Shown: positions 11,441-25,061 of the stretch, piece by piece
How the letters are laid out: each line of letters opens with the position of its first letter
Position numbering within the stretch: position 1 is the first letter of the stretch
From: Vitis vinifera
Taxonomy: Eukaryota; Streptophyta; Magnoliopsida; Vitales; Vitaceae
NCBI RefSeq assembly: GCF_030704535.1
Contig: NC_081812.1
Coordinates: 15,225,001-15,289,000, forward strand
Direction: 5' to 3'
Length of the DNA: 64,000 nucleotides
Program-made: the position numbers and the translations under genes
Notes under the pieces: model-generated
The model's input: only the letters and a program-made list of their open reading frames with translations
What the model was told of the DNA's origin: nothing
Database searches by the model: none

Positions 11441-13177
11441 CTTATACTTAGAGAAAGAAAATATCCAGGATGAGTATAAATTTAAAAAGAACTGCATGGG
11501 AAGGACTTGTTATACCTTGCCGCAAAGAGAACCCACGATGACTGATTCGACAGATGAAGGTGAAGTTGGTGAAAAGATGGTGGCGAGGGTGGCTGTAGTG
11601 GTTGGCGGTGGAGAGTAGTGACGGCGGACGGATCATGTGGAGCTGTAGTGGCCTGGTGCGTCGTTGCGAAGACGAGAAAGGGTGGGTTTGGAAGGGTCAT
11701 CGGAAATGAAGGTGGGCTGATCATACTCCGAGATTAATAGGGTTTGATGTGGTGAAGACGATGTGTAAGGAGAGAGTAGAGGTCGGGTTCCCCCACCCCA
11801 CCCCCAGCACACGCTCTCTTCCTGCCATGATGTTGTAAATTTATAATCATCTTAAAAATTAAAATAAAATTCATGTTTGGGCCAAAAACGTATATTTGGT
11901 TGCACTTTTTTCAAAAGTTTTTATTTAAAAATCATATAGGGAAATTTGTTTTTTTTTTTAAATTTGATGTCAAAATTTATTATAAAAAAAAAGTATGATT
12001 TTTTTTTTATTCCAAAATCCTTTTCAACAAATTTTAAAATGGAGAATTAATATATATCAATATTCTCATAATCGGACCAATTATTAAACCAGAAAAGTTA
12101 TAAGTTATTGGTTTATAATTGACCGAGTTGAAGGTTGAACTACAGTCAAATTAGTGATTTCATAAATATATAATGTATAATTTGTATATTATATAAAATT
12201 AAAAATAATAATAAGAAAATTAAAATATATAATTAAATTTTTTAATAATATTTCATTTTTATATTTGATATATGTAATTAAATGATAAAGATAAATATAA
12301 ATGTATTAATATTTTAAATTTTATTAAAAACAACATATATAATATTTAAGTATGAAGATATGTTTAAAATGTAAAGAAAATTATAATATTTAATTTTATT
12401 TTTATGTCTTTGTATTTTATTATTTTAAAATTATTATATTAATTAATTTATGTTATTTTCATTATTATAACAAAAATAAATGTGAATGTAAATATTTACA
12501 TTTATTTAAATGTTTTATATGATAAAATACAAAATATGTGAATATAAATATTTACATTGATTGGATAAAAATTTGAAAAAAAAAAAAAACATTAGTATTG
12601 TTATATAATTTGATTTGCAAAATCATTTAATGAAAATGCTCAATAGTTCATGGTCGTATATGTGTTATATAAAAATGTTGGGCTTGGTGAAAGATGGGTT
12701 AAATGGTTTCATGAGTGAACAAGCCTTGCATGCAATGGTTTTGGGCTTGAGCGATCAATTTGAACGGAACCAACCAATTTTGCCCGATTTGATAGTTCAA
12801 CCGTCAATCGTTCTATACTAATTAAATAATAAAATAGTCCATTAGGGCGAACTAAACAAGAAAAGTCGTCATTTGACTATTGGACTAGTCGGTTCGATCC
12901 GATTTTTAAATTATTTACTTTTTGACTTATTATTAATCCATCCCATATTGGAAATTAATGAAATATATGTGTTGTATAAAAATCTTGCAACCACCTTGAG
13001 CTTTCAAAGTCATCATGCGTGTTGAGCTTGGTGACAAATAGGTTAGATAGGTTTCACCCTTGAAACGGCCTTAGAATGGTTTACCCAAATGGTCCAACCA
13101 TCGATCCAAATAGTTCTATTCCAATTCAATAATAAAACAGTCCGTAAGGGCAAATTGGACTGAAATTTTTTAAAAAA
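11441..13177. other. Intergenic region, no gene recognised
   Basis: Position 11450-11830 is GC-richer and gives Pro/Ser/His-rich open frames on the minus strand (62 and 80 codons) that overlap each other and match no family I know. From 11830 to 12610 it is AT-rich. The stretches 12740-12840 and 13020-13140 are diverged relatives of each other ('ataataaaatagtccatta' and 'ataataaaacagtccgtaa') and lead into the tandem array. Confidence 0.55.
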
Positions 13178-14476
13178 GTCACCAATTGTCACTCAGTTAG
13201 ACTAGTTGATCTAATTTGACTTTTAAAACATTGATATATATTAACATTTTTTATTTTTTTACCAAACTACATTATCAGTCCTTCAACTATAAATAAAAGT
13301 TTCTTATTTATTGTTTTATGATTATGAAACATGTTTTTGCTTTTTAGTTTTTAAAACAAAAAATAAAATTACCAAATATGCTTAAGAGACCTCTTTACAT
13401 AAATCAAATAGAAAAATAATCATGGTTGGCCTAATTAGCATTTGATGGACAAGACAAGTGATGCAAAATTTCTAACCTTCCTCTCCTCATCTTCTTACAA
13501 ATTCAAAGGAAAAGACATTAAAGTGATAAGATTCGGTTTGGACGTACCAAACTTGTTGGCGTAACTACATTGATAAATGATATCAAATTAAAGTCCATTA
13601 AGGTAAATTGGATCGAAAAAGTCACCAATTGTCAATCAGATAGATTGACTCATTTGGCCTAACTTTCAAAATATTGATACATATTAACATTTATTTTTCT
13701 TTGCCAAACCGCATTATCGGTCCTTCAACTATAAATAAAAGTTTTTTATTTATTATTTTATGATTATGAAACATGTTTTGCTTTTTAGTTTTTAAAACAA
13801 AATATAAAATTACCAAATATACTTAAGAGACCTCTTTACATAAACTAAATAGAAAAATAATCATGGTTGGCCTAATTAGCATTTGATGGACAAGACAAGT
13901 GATGCAAAATTTCTAACCTTCCTCTCCTCATCTTCTTACAAATTCAAAGGAAAAGACATTAAAGTGATAAGATTCGGTTTGGACGTACCAAACTTGTTAG
14001 CGTAACTACATTGATAAATGATATCAAATTAAAGTCCATTAAGGTAAATTGGATCGAAAAAGTCACCAATTGTCAATCAGATAGATTGGCTCATCTGGCC
14101 TAACTTTCAAAACATTGATACATATTAACATTTATTTTTCTTTGCCAAACCGCATTATCGGTCCTTCAACTATAAATAAAAGTTTTTTATTTGTTATTTT
14201 ATGATTATGAAACATGTTTTTGCTTTTTAGTTTTTAAAACAAAAAATAAAATTACCAAATATACTTAAGAGACCTCTTTACATAAACCAAATAGAAAATA
14301 ATCATGGTTGGCCTAATTAGAATTTGATGGACAAGACAAGTGATGCAAAATTTCTAACCTTCCTCTCCTCATCTTCTTACAAATTCAAAGGAAAAGACAT
14401 TAAAGTGATAAGATTTGGTATGGATGCACCAAACTTGTTGGCCTAGCTACATTCATAAGTTATATCAAATTAAAGT
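13178..14476. repeat. Three-copy tandem repeat, ~441-bp unit
   Basis: The word 'gtcaccaattgtca' occurs at 13178, 13621 and 14062, giving periods of 443 and 441 bp. Each unit carries in order 'ccttcaactataaataaaag', 'tgattatgaaacatgtttt', 'cttaagagacctctttaca', 'aatcatggttggcctaatta' and 'cctctcctcatcttcttac'. Copies 2 and 3 are nearly identical; copy 1 is more diverged at its start. The last unit ends at 'aattaaagtc' near 14476. No coding capacity is seen, so the duplication looks recent, at least for copies 2 and 3. Confidence 0.9.
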
Positions 14477-16698
14477 CATTCACACAAGAAATTTTTATAA
14501 ATCATGTGATGAAATAAAATAATATATGTGGTACACCAACAATACATTTTTGCTTATTAGAGAAACAAAAGTGGGGTGAATAGTAAAATTGTGTTTTTTT
14601 TTATTTGTCTTGATATTTCGAATTTTTTGGGACAAAAACATGTGATTAGGCGTAGTCCATGAATCTTATACATGGGGAATCAAAGGATGGGCCAATTATA
14701 ACTTATGAAGTATTTCTTTACTTTCCTTGTTTCTTAATTGTCATAAGAAAGATGGCATTTCTACCCTTTTAAGTTGATGAAATAGGATATTATTATTATT
14801 ATTATTAAGATGGAATCATTATAGATTTCCTACCATCTCCACATTGTTTAGGCTTTTAGATGATGCTATAAAGGAACAAGTGCAGCTATTAGGACTATTT
14901 AATAAGGAAAATTTATTACGTGGAAAGGGGATGATACATATTATTTGACTAGATAAGTGGTATTTGGTTTCTAGTCTTTGCGATACGTATTACTGGAAGG
15001 TGGTGTTGCATACACCAAGGTTTAATGAAGCTAGGGACATGGATAGCACTCGTCTCAAGTAAGTTTCTTGATCTTAAAATTTGAAATCAACAATGACATA
15101 GAAGTTATGCCTACAGATAAGAATATGAATCTTAACTAGCTAAATTCGTATGGGCAAAGGGGAAAAAGCTAGCTTATAAAAGGAAGGGCACACATTTTTC
15201 TAAATGAAAGAACATTTGCTCCTCAACAATTGATCTAAAAAGTCCCACAACTCCTTAAGTGCATGAAGTGGCCTCCAAAAACTATTTTTAAGTTTAATTG
15301 TATATATAACTCCGGAAGGGTAAGAAAATACTTGAAGGTTTTTTAAAAGTCTCAAATTTATCTTTAACTTATTTATCTTCAACTCAAACTAGTTCGAGTA
15401 AAAAATTTGCTCTATTGTCATCCCTAACAAAAAAAAACTAAAAAGCATTTGAAACTCAACCTCACATTCAAATATCAAACCTTCTCTCTCTCTAGACTTC
15501 TCCATTTCTTCTTGGGGTGGTATTGGACAGGTGGCTTCTTGTATGCCAGTAAGATTTCTCGACTGTGGTATTGGTGGTGAGGCCAAGAACATATAGACAT
15601 TGTTTCTCTACCACCATTGTCTAAGGTTTTTTCTAAGGCACCTGAAATTTGAGGAAATATGAGATGGATATGTTAAAGAAATATTTGTATTGAAGGACAA
15701 TATATCTCACATGTGAAAAAATAAGTTTCATTTATTGAAAATTGTAAATATAATCTCAATTTGACATTTTTACCCCTATACTTTAAAAAAGAAAAAAAAA
15801 ACTTGAATTTTATATGAGGATAAAAAAAATTGATGAAGAATATATTTCGTATTTCCAATAGATAGAAATTATTCTTTTAAATGTGTAAGTATTTCATCCC
15901 TTTTAACTAAATAACCTTATATTAAAAGGGAGAACCAAGAGGGAATGTTATGTTTGTTTCAAACAAAATCAAATGGTCATGCAATTTCATGATGTAAGGA
16001 AAGCTATATTTATAATTTACTTTAAATAAAATATTATTATCTATTTTTTACAAAAAAAAAAAAGAAAACTAATTTATGGTTTTATTAAAATATTAATATC
16101 TATGTTATATAATATTTACTAAAATACTATTATTTTTTAACAAATTTATACTTTTATTATAAACATTAGGATTAGTATTTTAATATATATTGAGTTTACA
16201 AATTTTTTACAAAATAAAAATTAAAAAAATCCAAAGTTTTTTTTAAAGAAAAAAATTCTTAGAAAATAACTAAAAAAATCTTCCTTTTTTTTAATCTTGA
16301 AAACAAAATTTTAAAAGTAAGTTTCAAAAAATATAACCAAACAGGTCATTAGTGTTTTTCTAAAAAAAAAAAAAAAAAGGAGTTTCATGCTCATGCAACT
16401 TTACTGACCAATTTGCAACAAGTATTTATTTTATTTTAAAATAATATTATCTCCATTAAATCTTTGTAAAATCCATCTTATTAACTATTAAATAAATAAA
16501 TAAATTCTGAATACGAAGACACCTGTCGGTTTTCACTTTTCATTTTGGAAAAACAATCATAGCTGAAATAATGTATGGCAGCAAGATTTGCAAAACCTGG
16601 ACCAATCGGATCACAGGTAAAAAAATGAAGAAGGGAAAAAAAATGTCTCCACTCTCTCCCAACAGCCAACGATCGTCATTACGTGTTTCTGAGCATCC
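14477..16698. other. Intergenic region and probable promoter/5' UTR of the downstream gene
   Basis: No gene is recognised. The region contains a (TTA)n microsatellite at 14788-14807 and AT-rich DNA at 15890-16520. The last ~150 bp before 16699 are less AT-rich and are the likely 5' UTR and proximal promoter of the peroxiredoxin-like gene. I see no convincing TATA box. Confidence 0.5.
14788..14807. repeat. Trinucleotide microsatellite (TTA)n
   Basis: Six consecutive ATT/TTA units are directly visible. Confidence 0.85.
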
Positions 16699-19600
16699 AT
16701 GGCGATTTCTCTCTCCACTACGATCTTGCCCAACACCATCCAACGCAGGAGAATCACCATTCTCCCTTCGCCACGTGTGAGTCGCAATCTCGGCTTTTCC
16801 CTCTCCTTCAGACCCTGCAACGAAAGCATCGAACTCTCTTCATCGAGAAGAGTCATCACAGCCTCCGCCGCCTCCGGTTCTCCTGGCAAGTTCCTGACTC
16901 TTCCTTTATTTTGTTGCGATAAAAAATGCCCAAGAAAAAAAAAAGAGAGAATTTTGAATTACTGTTATTTGTTGTTTTCCTTTTTCTTTCTCGGTGACCA
17001 AACAGAGAATTCAACCAATCCAAATAGCCGTGTATGCGGCTTATTTAAAGGGAATTATTTTGTTTTACTGATTTTTAAAGAAGTTTAAGATTGGAATTTT
17101 TATTTTTTCTTCTCGGGTTCAATTTCTGAGCACCAAACATAGCGTAAGTTAAATTAAATGCTATTAGAGAGGTAAATTACATCCAGTCTTCGGAAGACGT
17201 GAACTGGTTTGAAGGCACTTGATAATTGAACGTGTTAATGTAACCAGGAATTGAATCTTCCACTGTTAGTGATGATACCACGAACTTATTGGATAGAGCG
17301 CAAGTGTTTGATTTGAATGGAAACGGGATTCCAATTTCTGATTTGTGGAAAGATAGAAAAGCTGTGGTGGCATTTGCTCGCCATTTTGGGTGTGTTCTGT
17401 TTTTCAGTTTTATGCATCCAATTCATTATGAACCTTTGCTTATTAAAGCTTCCAGAAGCACTTGCACTGATCACTCTATTTATTTCCTTTATATTGTTCT
17501 TGATTATTTACTGCAGATGTGTTTTTTGCCGCAAACGGGCTGATTTGCTTGCCTCTCAGAAGGTAATGATGCATAAGCAGGATGTTTCATCATCATTGTA
17601 TGGGCTGTCCTTCTTGATTTTTAGATTGATTTAGCATTGGTTAGTTTCACAAAAAGTGGGGTGCTCCGGATTTATTTGATACCCCACATCTGGGAGGCAA
17701 GAACTTTTGGAAAATACTAGAGGAATTCCATATCCACCGAGTGTTTTTCTTGATTTTTAATATTGTCTTGTACCATGGTTTTCTAGAAATGCCATTAGGA
17801 TAGGAAGGTTACTTCTGTTTCAGTAGGGATTTTTTATGTTCCTTTTGGTGATGGTGGATGTTCTTCCACCTAAATATTTGCATTAAATCCTTCATTAAAC
17901 ACTTGTTTTCTTTTATTTTTCTTTCTTTTTTTCTTTGCTTTTCTTCTTTCTTAAAAAAAAAAATTTGCCTTGGTTTTTGGGTTGGATGAGATCATGAGAC
18001 CACTCATTCCCACTTGCAAGTGACGTCTGAACTCTGTACCACAAAACCCAAAATCAAACCGATGGTTGTTGAATCTTGTGCTTGCTTACCGTAGGGAGAT
18101 TGGCCGGCATCCTCTGAGACTATCAATGGAAAGTGTTTCATTTTTGACAGCAATTCATCATTTAATATCATGGTTCTAATTTGTTGACAGGATAGAATGG
18201 ATGCATCTGGGGTGGCACTAGTTTTAATTGGACCTGGTAGCATTGATCAGGTATATACTGAGAAAGCTTATTGAGTTGTTCCTTAATATTTGTGATCGCA
18301 TATCAGCTAATGTGATGAGTAATATATATGGTGATGGGATGTAACAGTATTTGTTGGACTCTTCTTATTTTTAATTGCAGTTTAACAAAATTTCAGGAAA
18401 GTTTGACTATCAAATTTGGGTTAACAAGGACCGCCTTCATAATAAAACTTGTTGTAGTCATTGAACATATCTTGCTAAACATGTATTTCTTTCTGCTTCT
18501 TCACTGGAATTGATTTCTGCAAGCCTCAAATTGCAAAAAATTTTCTTTCATTGCTTCATGCTAATACCATGTACCTTTTTTATAACCATTAGCAATAATT
18601 TTGATGTAGGCAAAAGCATTCTCTGAGCAAACAAATTTCAAAGGAGGTATGATTCTGAAAAAACTTGATAAGTCTCTCATGGATCTCCACGAGGCCAATT
18701 TCAAATGGCAACATGTGTATCATGAGAAGTAGTAATCCTTACTGCAAGAGAGTAATTTCTTAGGGTTTGTCTTATCACTCGTTTGTTATGCCATCTCACA
18801 GCGATGAGTCTCCATAACCAAAGCAAAGTTTTTACTGCTTTAAAGTAGTAATGAGCGTGCTTGGCTAACTCGGATTTGCCTGTTCACCTTGTGGAGATTT
18901 CAGGGGTCCATCCAGAAGTTGTTGACATTTCTTACCTTTTGATCTCTTCTGAAATGTATAGTTTCTACAATAGTTTTGTGTTTCTCCTTGTTGCTGCTAG
19001 GTAATAGAATCTGTTGTTGGTTTCAGAAGTGTACGCAGATCCTAGCCACTCGTCATATGAAGTACTGGGATTTGTTTCTGGAGTTTTAAGCACATTTACT
19101 CCCCAGGTACTTAAGAAATGCTGTGTTACGAATGCACACATTCTATCTCCTTGTTTAATTATAAGAATGCTAGCAGCTTATACATGTGATAGTCTCAATT
19201 TTTGGGGTTTTTTAAACTGCATTTAGCTTTAGTTTCTAAGTTGCTTCCATAACATTTTAGGCAGGTTTAAAGATTATACAATTGTACATGGAAGGTTATC
19301 GACAGGACTGGGGGCTTTCCTTTCAAAGGGATACCGTGACAAGAGGAGGCTGGTATGTAAACTATCTTGATAAGTGTTATTAGAATCATGCCTGCATGGT
19401 TATGATGGGATTCACAAATCCTCACCTTGTAAAAGAAATGTTAAATTTTAAACTCCTTAAAACTGTGTCTTTTTATTTTTTATTTTTTTATTATAGCCAA
19501 AAAAATTAGAAAGATATTAAGAAGAGCCTTACAAAATAGAAGTGCAATTCACAGAGCATCAAAGGAAAAAAAAAAGGATATAAACACAATAATCAAAGGG

Positions 19601-20923
19601 CTGAACATCCTAACCCTGACCCAATCCCTCTATAGATCAAAAAGAGAGAGGTCAGTCCCCCACAGGATCCTAGCACAATCCAAAAAAGGTCCAAGGAGAA
19701 ATTCCTTCAACACCTGAGCTGAGACTCCTTTCTCTTGAAGCTCCGTGATTTTTCTCCCTCCATAAGCACAAGAATAGACAGAAAGGAGGCATCCTCCAAA
19801 TCCTTCTGGATATCTTCCCCCCACCAGTACCATGCCCTTAGAATGTAAGTCTTTCAATCATGTTATCATAGAGAATTATACTCAATACAGCATACCTTTA
19901 AATTAAATGATGAACAGAAAATCAGAAGTGCGACAAGAACAGACTAGTTGATATCTTCCACTAACTGAATGCCTCTTAACATTCCTCAACACGTTTGTGG
20001 TGACAACTTATAACTTGAGTTGATAACCCCTACATGCTTAATAAAAAACCCTATCTAAACCATTCAAAATATATTATGCTTCAATTACAAATTTCCATGT
20101 GAAGTTTACTTTTTTAGCCGTTCCCATGATGTTTCATTTGAATAAAGTGATAGTAGCAGCAGTAAATGTACACAGAACTGCCAGAAAAATCTTGCAATAG
20201 CCTGTGCCCATTTCAGTGGGCTAAACTATAAAATTGCATGGCATTGACATAGATTCTAGTTATACCTACTACTTACTTTTTGCTAGCTTTGTTATATGTA
20301 AGTATTTTGCTGTATTACCCAAAATGAGAACTAATGATGATAGCCAGAATATGTTCTTCTCAAGGCCAATCTCAATACCTTCTGTTCATTTTAAACAAAA
20401 ACATTTTAACAGATATATAAAATAGGCTACTTTGTTGTGGTTTTCTCAGGCAGCAAGGGGGAATCATTGTTGCAGGTCCTGGTAAAAGTAACATCTCATA
20501 CATCCACAAGGTTCGTCCCTTCTACTTCTATCCAGTTCTCTCTCTTTTTGCTTCTAGAAATAACCATGTGAATCCATCAATAAGCCTATCAGAGGAAAAA
20601 GAATAACAATAAAAATCAGATTCTTTTGTTGGTAATAAATGATAATTGCAAATACATTCATCTACATATGTTAATTTAGCAATGTGTTTCTCATCACTTC
20701 TTTGAAATGTGGCATTTCAAAAGTTGAAAAATGATCCGAGTTTTGTTTTAAGGGATTATGTCGGCAATCTTCATAATGACTCCATTTTGGATTACACATT
20801 CTCATTTGAGGGATACTTTGCTAGTTTCCTAATATATCATTGTACATTTGTCGAGTTGATTAGGACAAAGAAGCAGGAGACGATCCAGATATGGAAGATA
20901 TTTTGACTGCATGTTGCTCATGA
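16699..20923 (+). CDS. Chloroplast-type peroxiredoxin-like 2 / AAED1 thioredoxin-fold protein
   Basis: Nine exons (16699-16885, 17248-17389, 17517-17562, 18191-18250, 18610-18646, 19027-19106, 19261-19352, 20450-20510, 20864-20923) join in phase to 254 residues. The protein matches the plant AAED1/PRXL2 family (Arabidopsis At2g37240 type), AhpC/TSA-like thioredoxin-fold proteins. Residues 1 to about 55 are Ser/Arg-rich with few acidic residues, like a plastid transit peptide. A Cys-Val-Phe-Cys motif at 111-114, just after FARHFG, is the candidate redox centre. Conserved blocks follow: VALVLIGPG, YADPSHSSYEVLG, WQQGGIIVAGPG, and an acidic tail ending in ACCS. The start is the first ATG in the frame and gives the expected length. 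Exon 1 appears to end at a GC donor (GCAAGT); a weaker GT donor at 16877 would give 251 residues. Peroxide-reducing activity is inferred from the fold only. Confidence 0.93.
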
Positions 20924-23900
20924 AGCAGGAAATGAGCCAGTGAGGTGCATCTTAACCTTCTCTATGGTTTTACTTATGTTTACAAACTGTATCTACCTTT
21001 GCTACTGACTTTGAGGTCGAGGAGTAAGAACTAACTGCCTACTTGTGTTCCAATCTTCAACTCTTTGAGACTGAGTAGTAGCTTGAGGAGTGAACTGGCA
21101 GTCTTGCCAATGGGTGAAGGTTGAGATTGGGATTACAACACCAACCTCTCCCCCTTCTTCCCTAACCATCCACATGAAAGGATAACAATAATTGTGGAGG
21201 ATGATTCCATCCATGGCCCATGTGACAGTAATTCGTAAGAGAAACAGAACTGTACCAGACTTAAAATAAGTTAGAACTAGACTGAATAAATACAGTAACC
21301 TTGCCAAATGTTGATTCCCTAAGCATGAATAATAATAATTTCAGAGTTCCTGTGAGCTTGTCCACTGAGCTGACTAGCTAGGCTGCATAGCTATCCTGGA
21401 TGAACCTGATCCCTTGTTAGATGTAGTTGTAATCCCGCTAAAGGAACATGACTAGACAATCCAATACATGGTTGGCATAATCCAGTGAACCCATTAATAT
21501 TTGCAGCCTAATACATCATCAAGTATGTGTTAAGAAATTGTAGTGTTTTCTGTTCCTCCACATGCATTGAGAAAACGTATAAAATGGGAAATTAGATAAA
21601 AATGACGAAGAATTTTTATTCCCTGGCAATAATAAAAAAATTAAATTTTAAAAGGAAAAGAAGAAGCAATGCACCTCAGCAGAAGTTCCTTTGTTATAAC
21701 TAAATTTAGTTCATAAGGAACAAAGTTTTTGGGCTGAAATTTTGACTCGCACAAGTAGCACCAGACCATGGCCCTGAAATTTCATGATAGAAAAATGATT
21801 CGAGCCATACAAATTTTACCGCCCATAATTGTACAATTTTTGTGGTCTATGTAAAAAAAAAAATAACTGATGGCAAGGCTCCTGACTACCAGAGAATCAA
21901 CTTGGAAGAATTTGGTAAAAGTCCTGTGACTAATAGGCAAAAATTGGAAAGAAAAGAGAACACAATCTCTAGATTCCATTTGTTATTTAAGTTGCTGGTG
22001 ATTTGTTCCTCATTTGTATAAAACCCTTTTCGTCTGTATTTCCCAGTAGCTGTGATGAAATATATAATTCAAATTTCTACAAAACCTTATAAGACAACTG
22101 CTGATGAGCTGATCTGATCTGATCTTTGGAGTTTGTCTAATTAGTTTCAGGACTTTACAGGTTTAAATTATAAATGATGTTCCCAGCCATTCTCAACGTA
22201 AATAAGACAGGCTAACATTTGGTTATTTTTATTTTTTCATTACTGTAGTAATGGGTGGTAGGGGTAGCAATAGCTGCAGGAGAGAGGCGATAGCACAAAC
22301 CATGACCCACCACAAGCAGTAGGCTTTTCTTGTGCTTACCATGAAAAAAGAGACACTAGTGTTGATGATACAACCTGCTTATGAACAGGCTTTGACAAAA
22401 CTAGGAGAACCTTGCCTGCATTGATAGCTTAAAATCTCAGGCTTCAGCAACAAACACAAACTTGATTCCTTTTATGTAATAGTTCAGATTTATGAATTCA
22501 ACTTTCTTTCTCTGTTTCAGGCATTTGCAGAGTGATGCTGATTTGTCAGGAGATCACCTTCCTCGATGGCATCTGAAGCAAGTTCTGTAGAAACACGTAT
22601 TTTGTATTAATGTGAAGCTGTTGATAGAGATATATGTACAAAATTTGGCTTCCAAACATGCTGATATAAATTACTTTGTTGCTCTTTTTTGTAGCCATAT
22701 GAATTTGTCTGAGCCATGCATAGTATGTGAAGGAGAGAAAAAGATCCCTGGTCCCTGTTATGATGCTAGCTCAATTAAGAGGCTTGTCTTACCTTTTTGT
22801 TGTCAGCCCAGCCTCATTCTTTTCTTTTAAGGCTATCATATTTTAAATATAATATCCTCATTCAGTGACAAGAATTTGAGAAAATTAAAATATTAATATG
22901 ATAGGTGTGGAGTGATTTTACATTTAAATATTAAAGTTCCATAAACCCCCAATTTTCATTTAAATTAAATCATATTTGATACATGGCAGAAATTGGAATA
23001 TTTGATGCGCGTCGTGCCCACAGGCATCTTGCGTAGGGACCCCTGCGTACCATTTGACTGCAGCCTTCAACGAGTGCTCTCACACTGCTTCCTGAGCTTT
23101 CCATTCCTGCTGTTGAAACCTGCAATTTTTCTTTCTTCTATCCTGCTGCATGCCTGCATCCACCACCTTCACTGCTGTTGCTGCTTCCCCAACTGTAACC
23201 ATCTGACAACAGCCTTCATCTAGTATCCAGAGGAATTATATTCTAAGTCTCCAAGTGTTGTACTATTCTTGTCAAAGGTGTGCACCTAAGGCAGGTTTCT
23301 TTGACTGTTGAATCCTAGAAGTAGGACGCCAGTTTCCTACCGCACGGAGATTGATACCCTGAGGAGGGCAAATTTACTTCAGGGATAGAGCAATGTCACG
23401 CCTCAGCCTAACAATCCACTAAGTATCCTTTTCAATTTGTTATGTTTCTTCTTCGTTCAATTTTGGGCTAGATCAAGTTTGCTGATTTAATCTTTTGACC
23501 CTTGAACCATCACAATTTACCTCAAATGCAGTCATTTCCAATTATGTCTTTTGTTGCCCTGGAACTCAACCATTTATCTTCAACTGGGCTGTGCTTATTT
23601 TTTGAGCATGTCTCTTCATCCAGCATTCTGCACAAATACTTGGATTTTATCCATTTAGTGGAAACGTGGGACAAATTTGAGGTACGTACATATGTTTGTG
23701 TAGTTGGTTTTTTTTTTTATTTTTTTCATATTTTGCTTTTGTTCGCTCAAGTTCTTTACATCTTATCCACTTTATTAGTTATCATCTACCCAGTGGATTC
23801 TGAATGTCGCTCTAAAACCATAATCTCCTCTAAAAAATTACCTCAATGACGCGTAACGTGGATGAGAGTGGATTCAATGTAAATTAACAAAGTTGTCATA

Positions 23901-25061
23901 AAATAACCAATGTTCTGTTTTTGTTCATTTTTTTTCTCCTGATTTCAAGAAAATTTAGGTCTAAAATGTTTTTATGAATTGATACTAAAAAAAATTAATC
24001 TACAGGGTGAAATTTTACCATATATAGCTATTTTTGTTTCATAACTCATCTCATTTAAGTTATTAAATAAATTAAATATATTTAGCAAAAATAACTTAAT
24101 ATTATAATTTAAAATTAAAAAATATTTTAAATATTAAATCAAAATAATTATCTTATTTTTAATCTCAAATTATTTTTGTTTTATTTGTCCATATCTAATG
24201 ACAATATATTTAACAATCATGAGTTTCATCACATGACTCATTTTTTATAGTAATTATTTTATTTTAGGGTTATCTGATATATTTAAAACACTTTAGATAT
24301 GAATGTTTAATGAAAAATTTTATTATTTAAAATTAATGAAAATAAATATTAATTGAAATTAATAATGATAAATATTAATTATACTTAATAAAGATAAATA
24401 TATTAATTTATAACTTAAAATAAATTTTAAGTTCTTAAATAATAAATATTAAATCTCCATAGATGAAAAATGGACAAATATTATCATGCTTAGTGGCCAA
24501 ACTTGGAATTTATAAAAAAATGACACGTGGAAAAATGGGGGTGAGGTGGTGGTAAGCAGTGAAAATTGGGATAAAATTTAAAGAAAGAAATGGTGACATA
24601 GATGAGAGAAAGATTAAATGTGTGACGTGGCTTAACTAAATTGGCCAAACAAATAATTTAAAATTATCAGTGATTACGGTAAAAGAGTTGCAATTAAATG
24701 CAGGTGACTATGAAGAACAGAGATCATCTGCTTGGATTTATATTCAAATCGGATTAATTACCGAATCTAAAATGCCTACAGTATAGCAATCAGTGATCAT
24801 TACCCCTCATTTTTCTTCTCAAAAATAAAGCTTCATTAACCGAACGACAAAAAGAATAAAACACGCTAAACCAATATGCCATGCCATGCCATGTGCAAAT
24901 AGCTTACGGGTTCATAACTATGAATATTTGTGGTTACCGTCTTGTCGGGTTCTATAATCTACAATTGGCACCATAATGTGGAGTCCCCCAACCATGTAAA
25001 AAATAATACTAAGACGAAGTTGGGAGCTCTCATAAGTCATACCATGTAGCAAAAACAAAAA
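20924..25061. other. Intergenic region with possible 3'-UTR exon
   Basis: After the stop at 20923 there is no further recognisable coding sequence. A block at about 22522-22600, preceded by a pyrimidine-rich 'tttctctgtttcag' acceptor, looks like an exon and could be a spliced 3' UTR or an alternative end of the upstream gene. Positions 22993-23223 and 23502-23849 hold open frames of 76 and 115 codons with no family resemblance. From 23880 to 24480 the DNA is very AT-rich. Confidence 0.5.

Noticed and set aside
11448-11724. Pro/Ser/His-rich minus-strand frames of 62 and 80 codons.
   Set aside because: Compositionally biased, overlapping in two frames, no recognisable domain or splice context.
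16611-16889. A 92-codon minus-strand frame over exon 1 of the AAED1-like gene.
   Set aside because: It is antisense to a well-supported coding exon.
23502-23849. A 115-codon plus-strand frame.
   Set aside because: Hydrophobic, no family resemblance, no splice or promoter context; consistent with chance.
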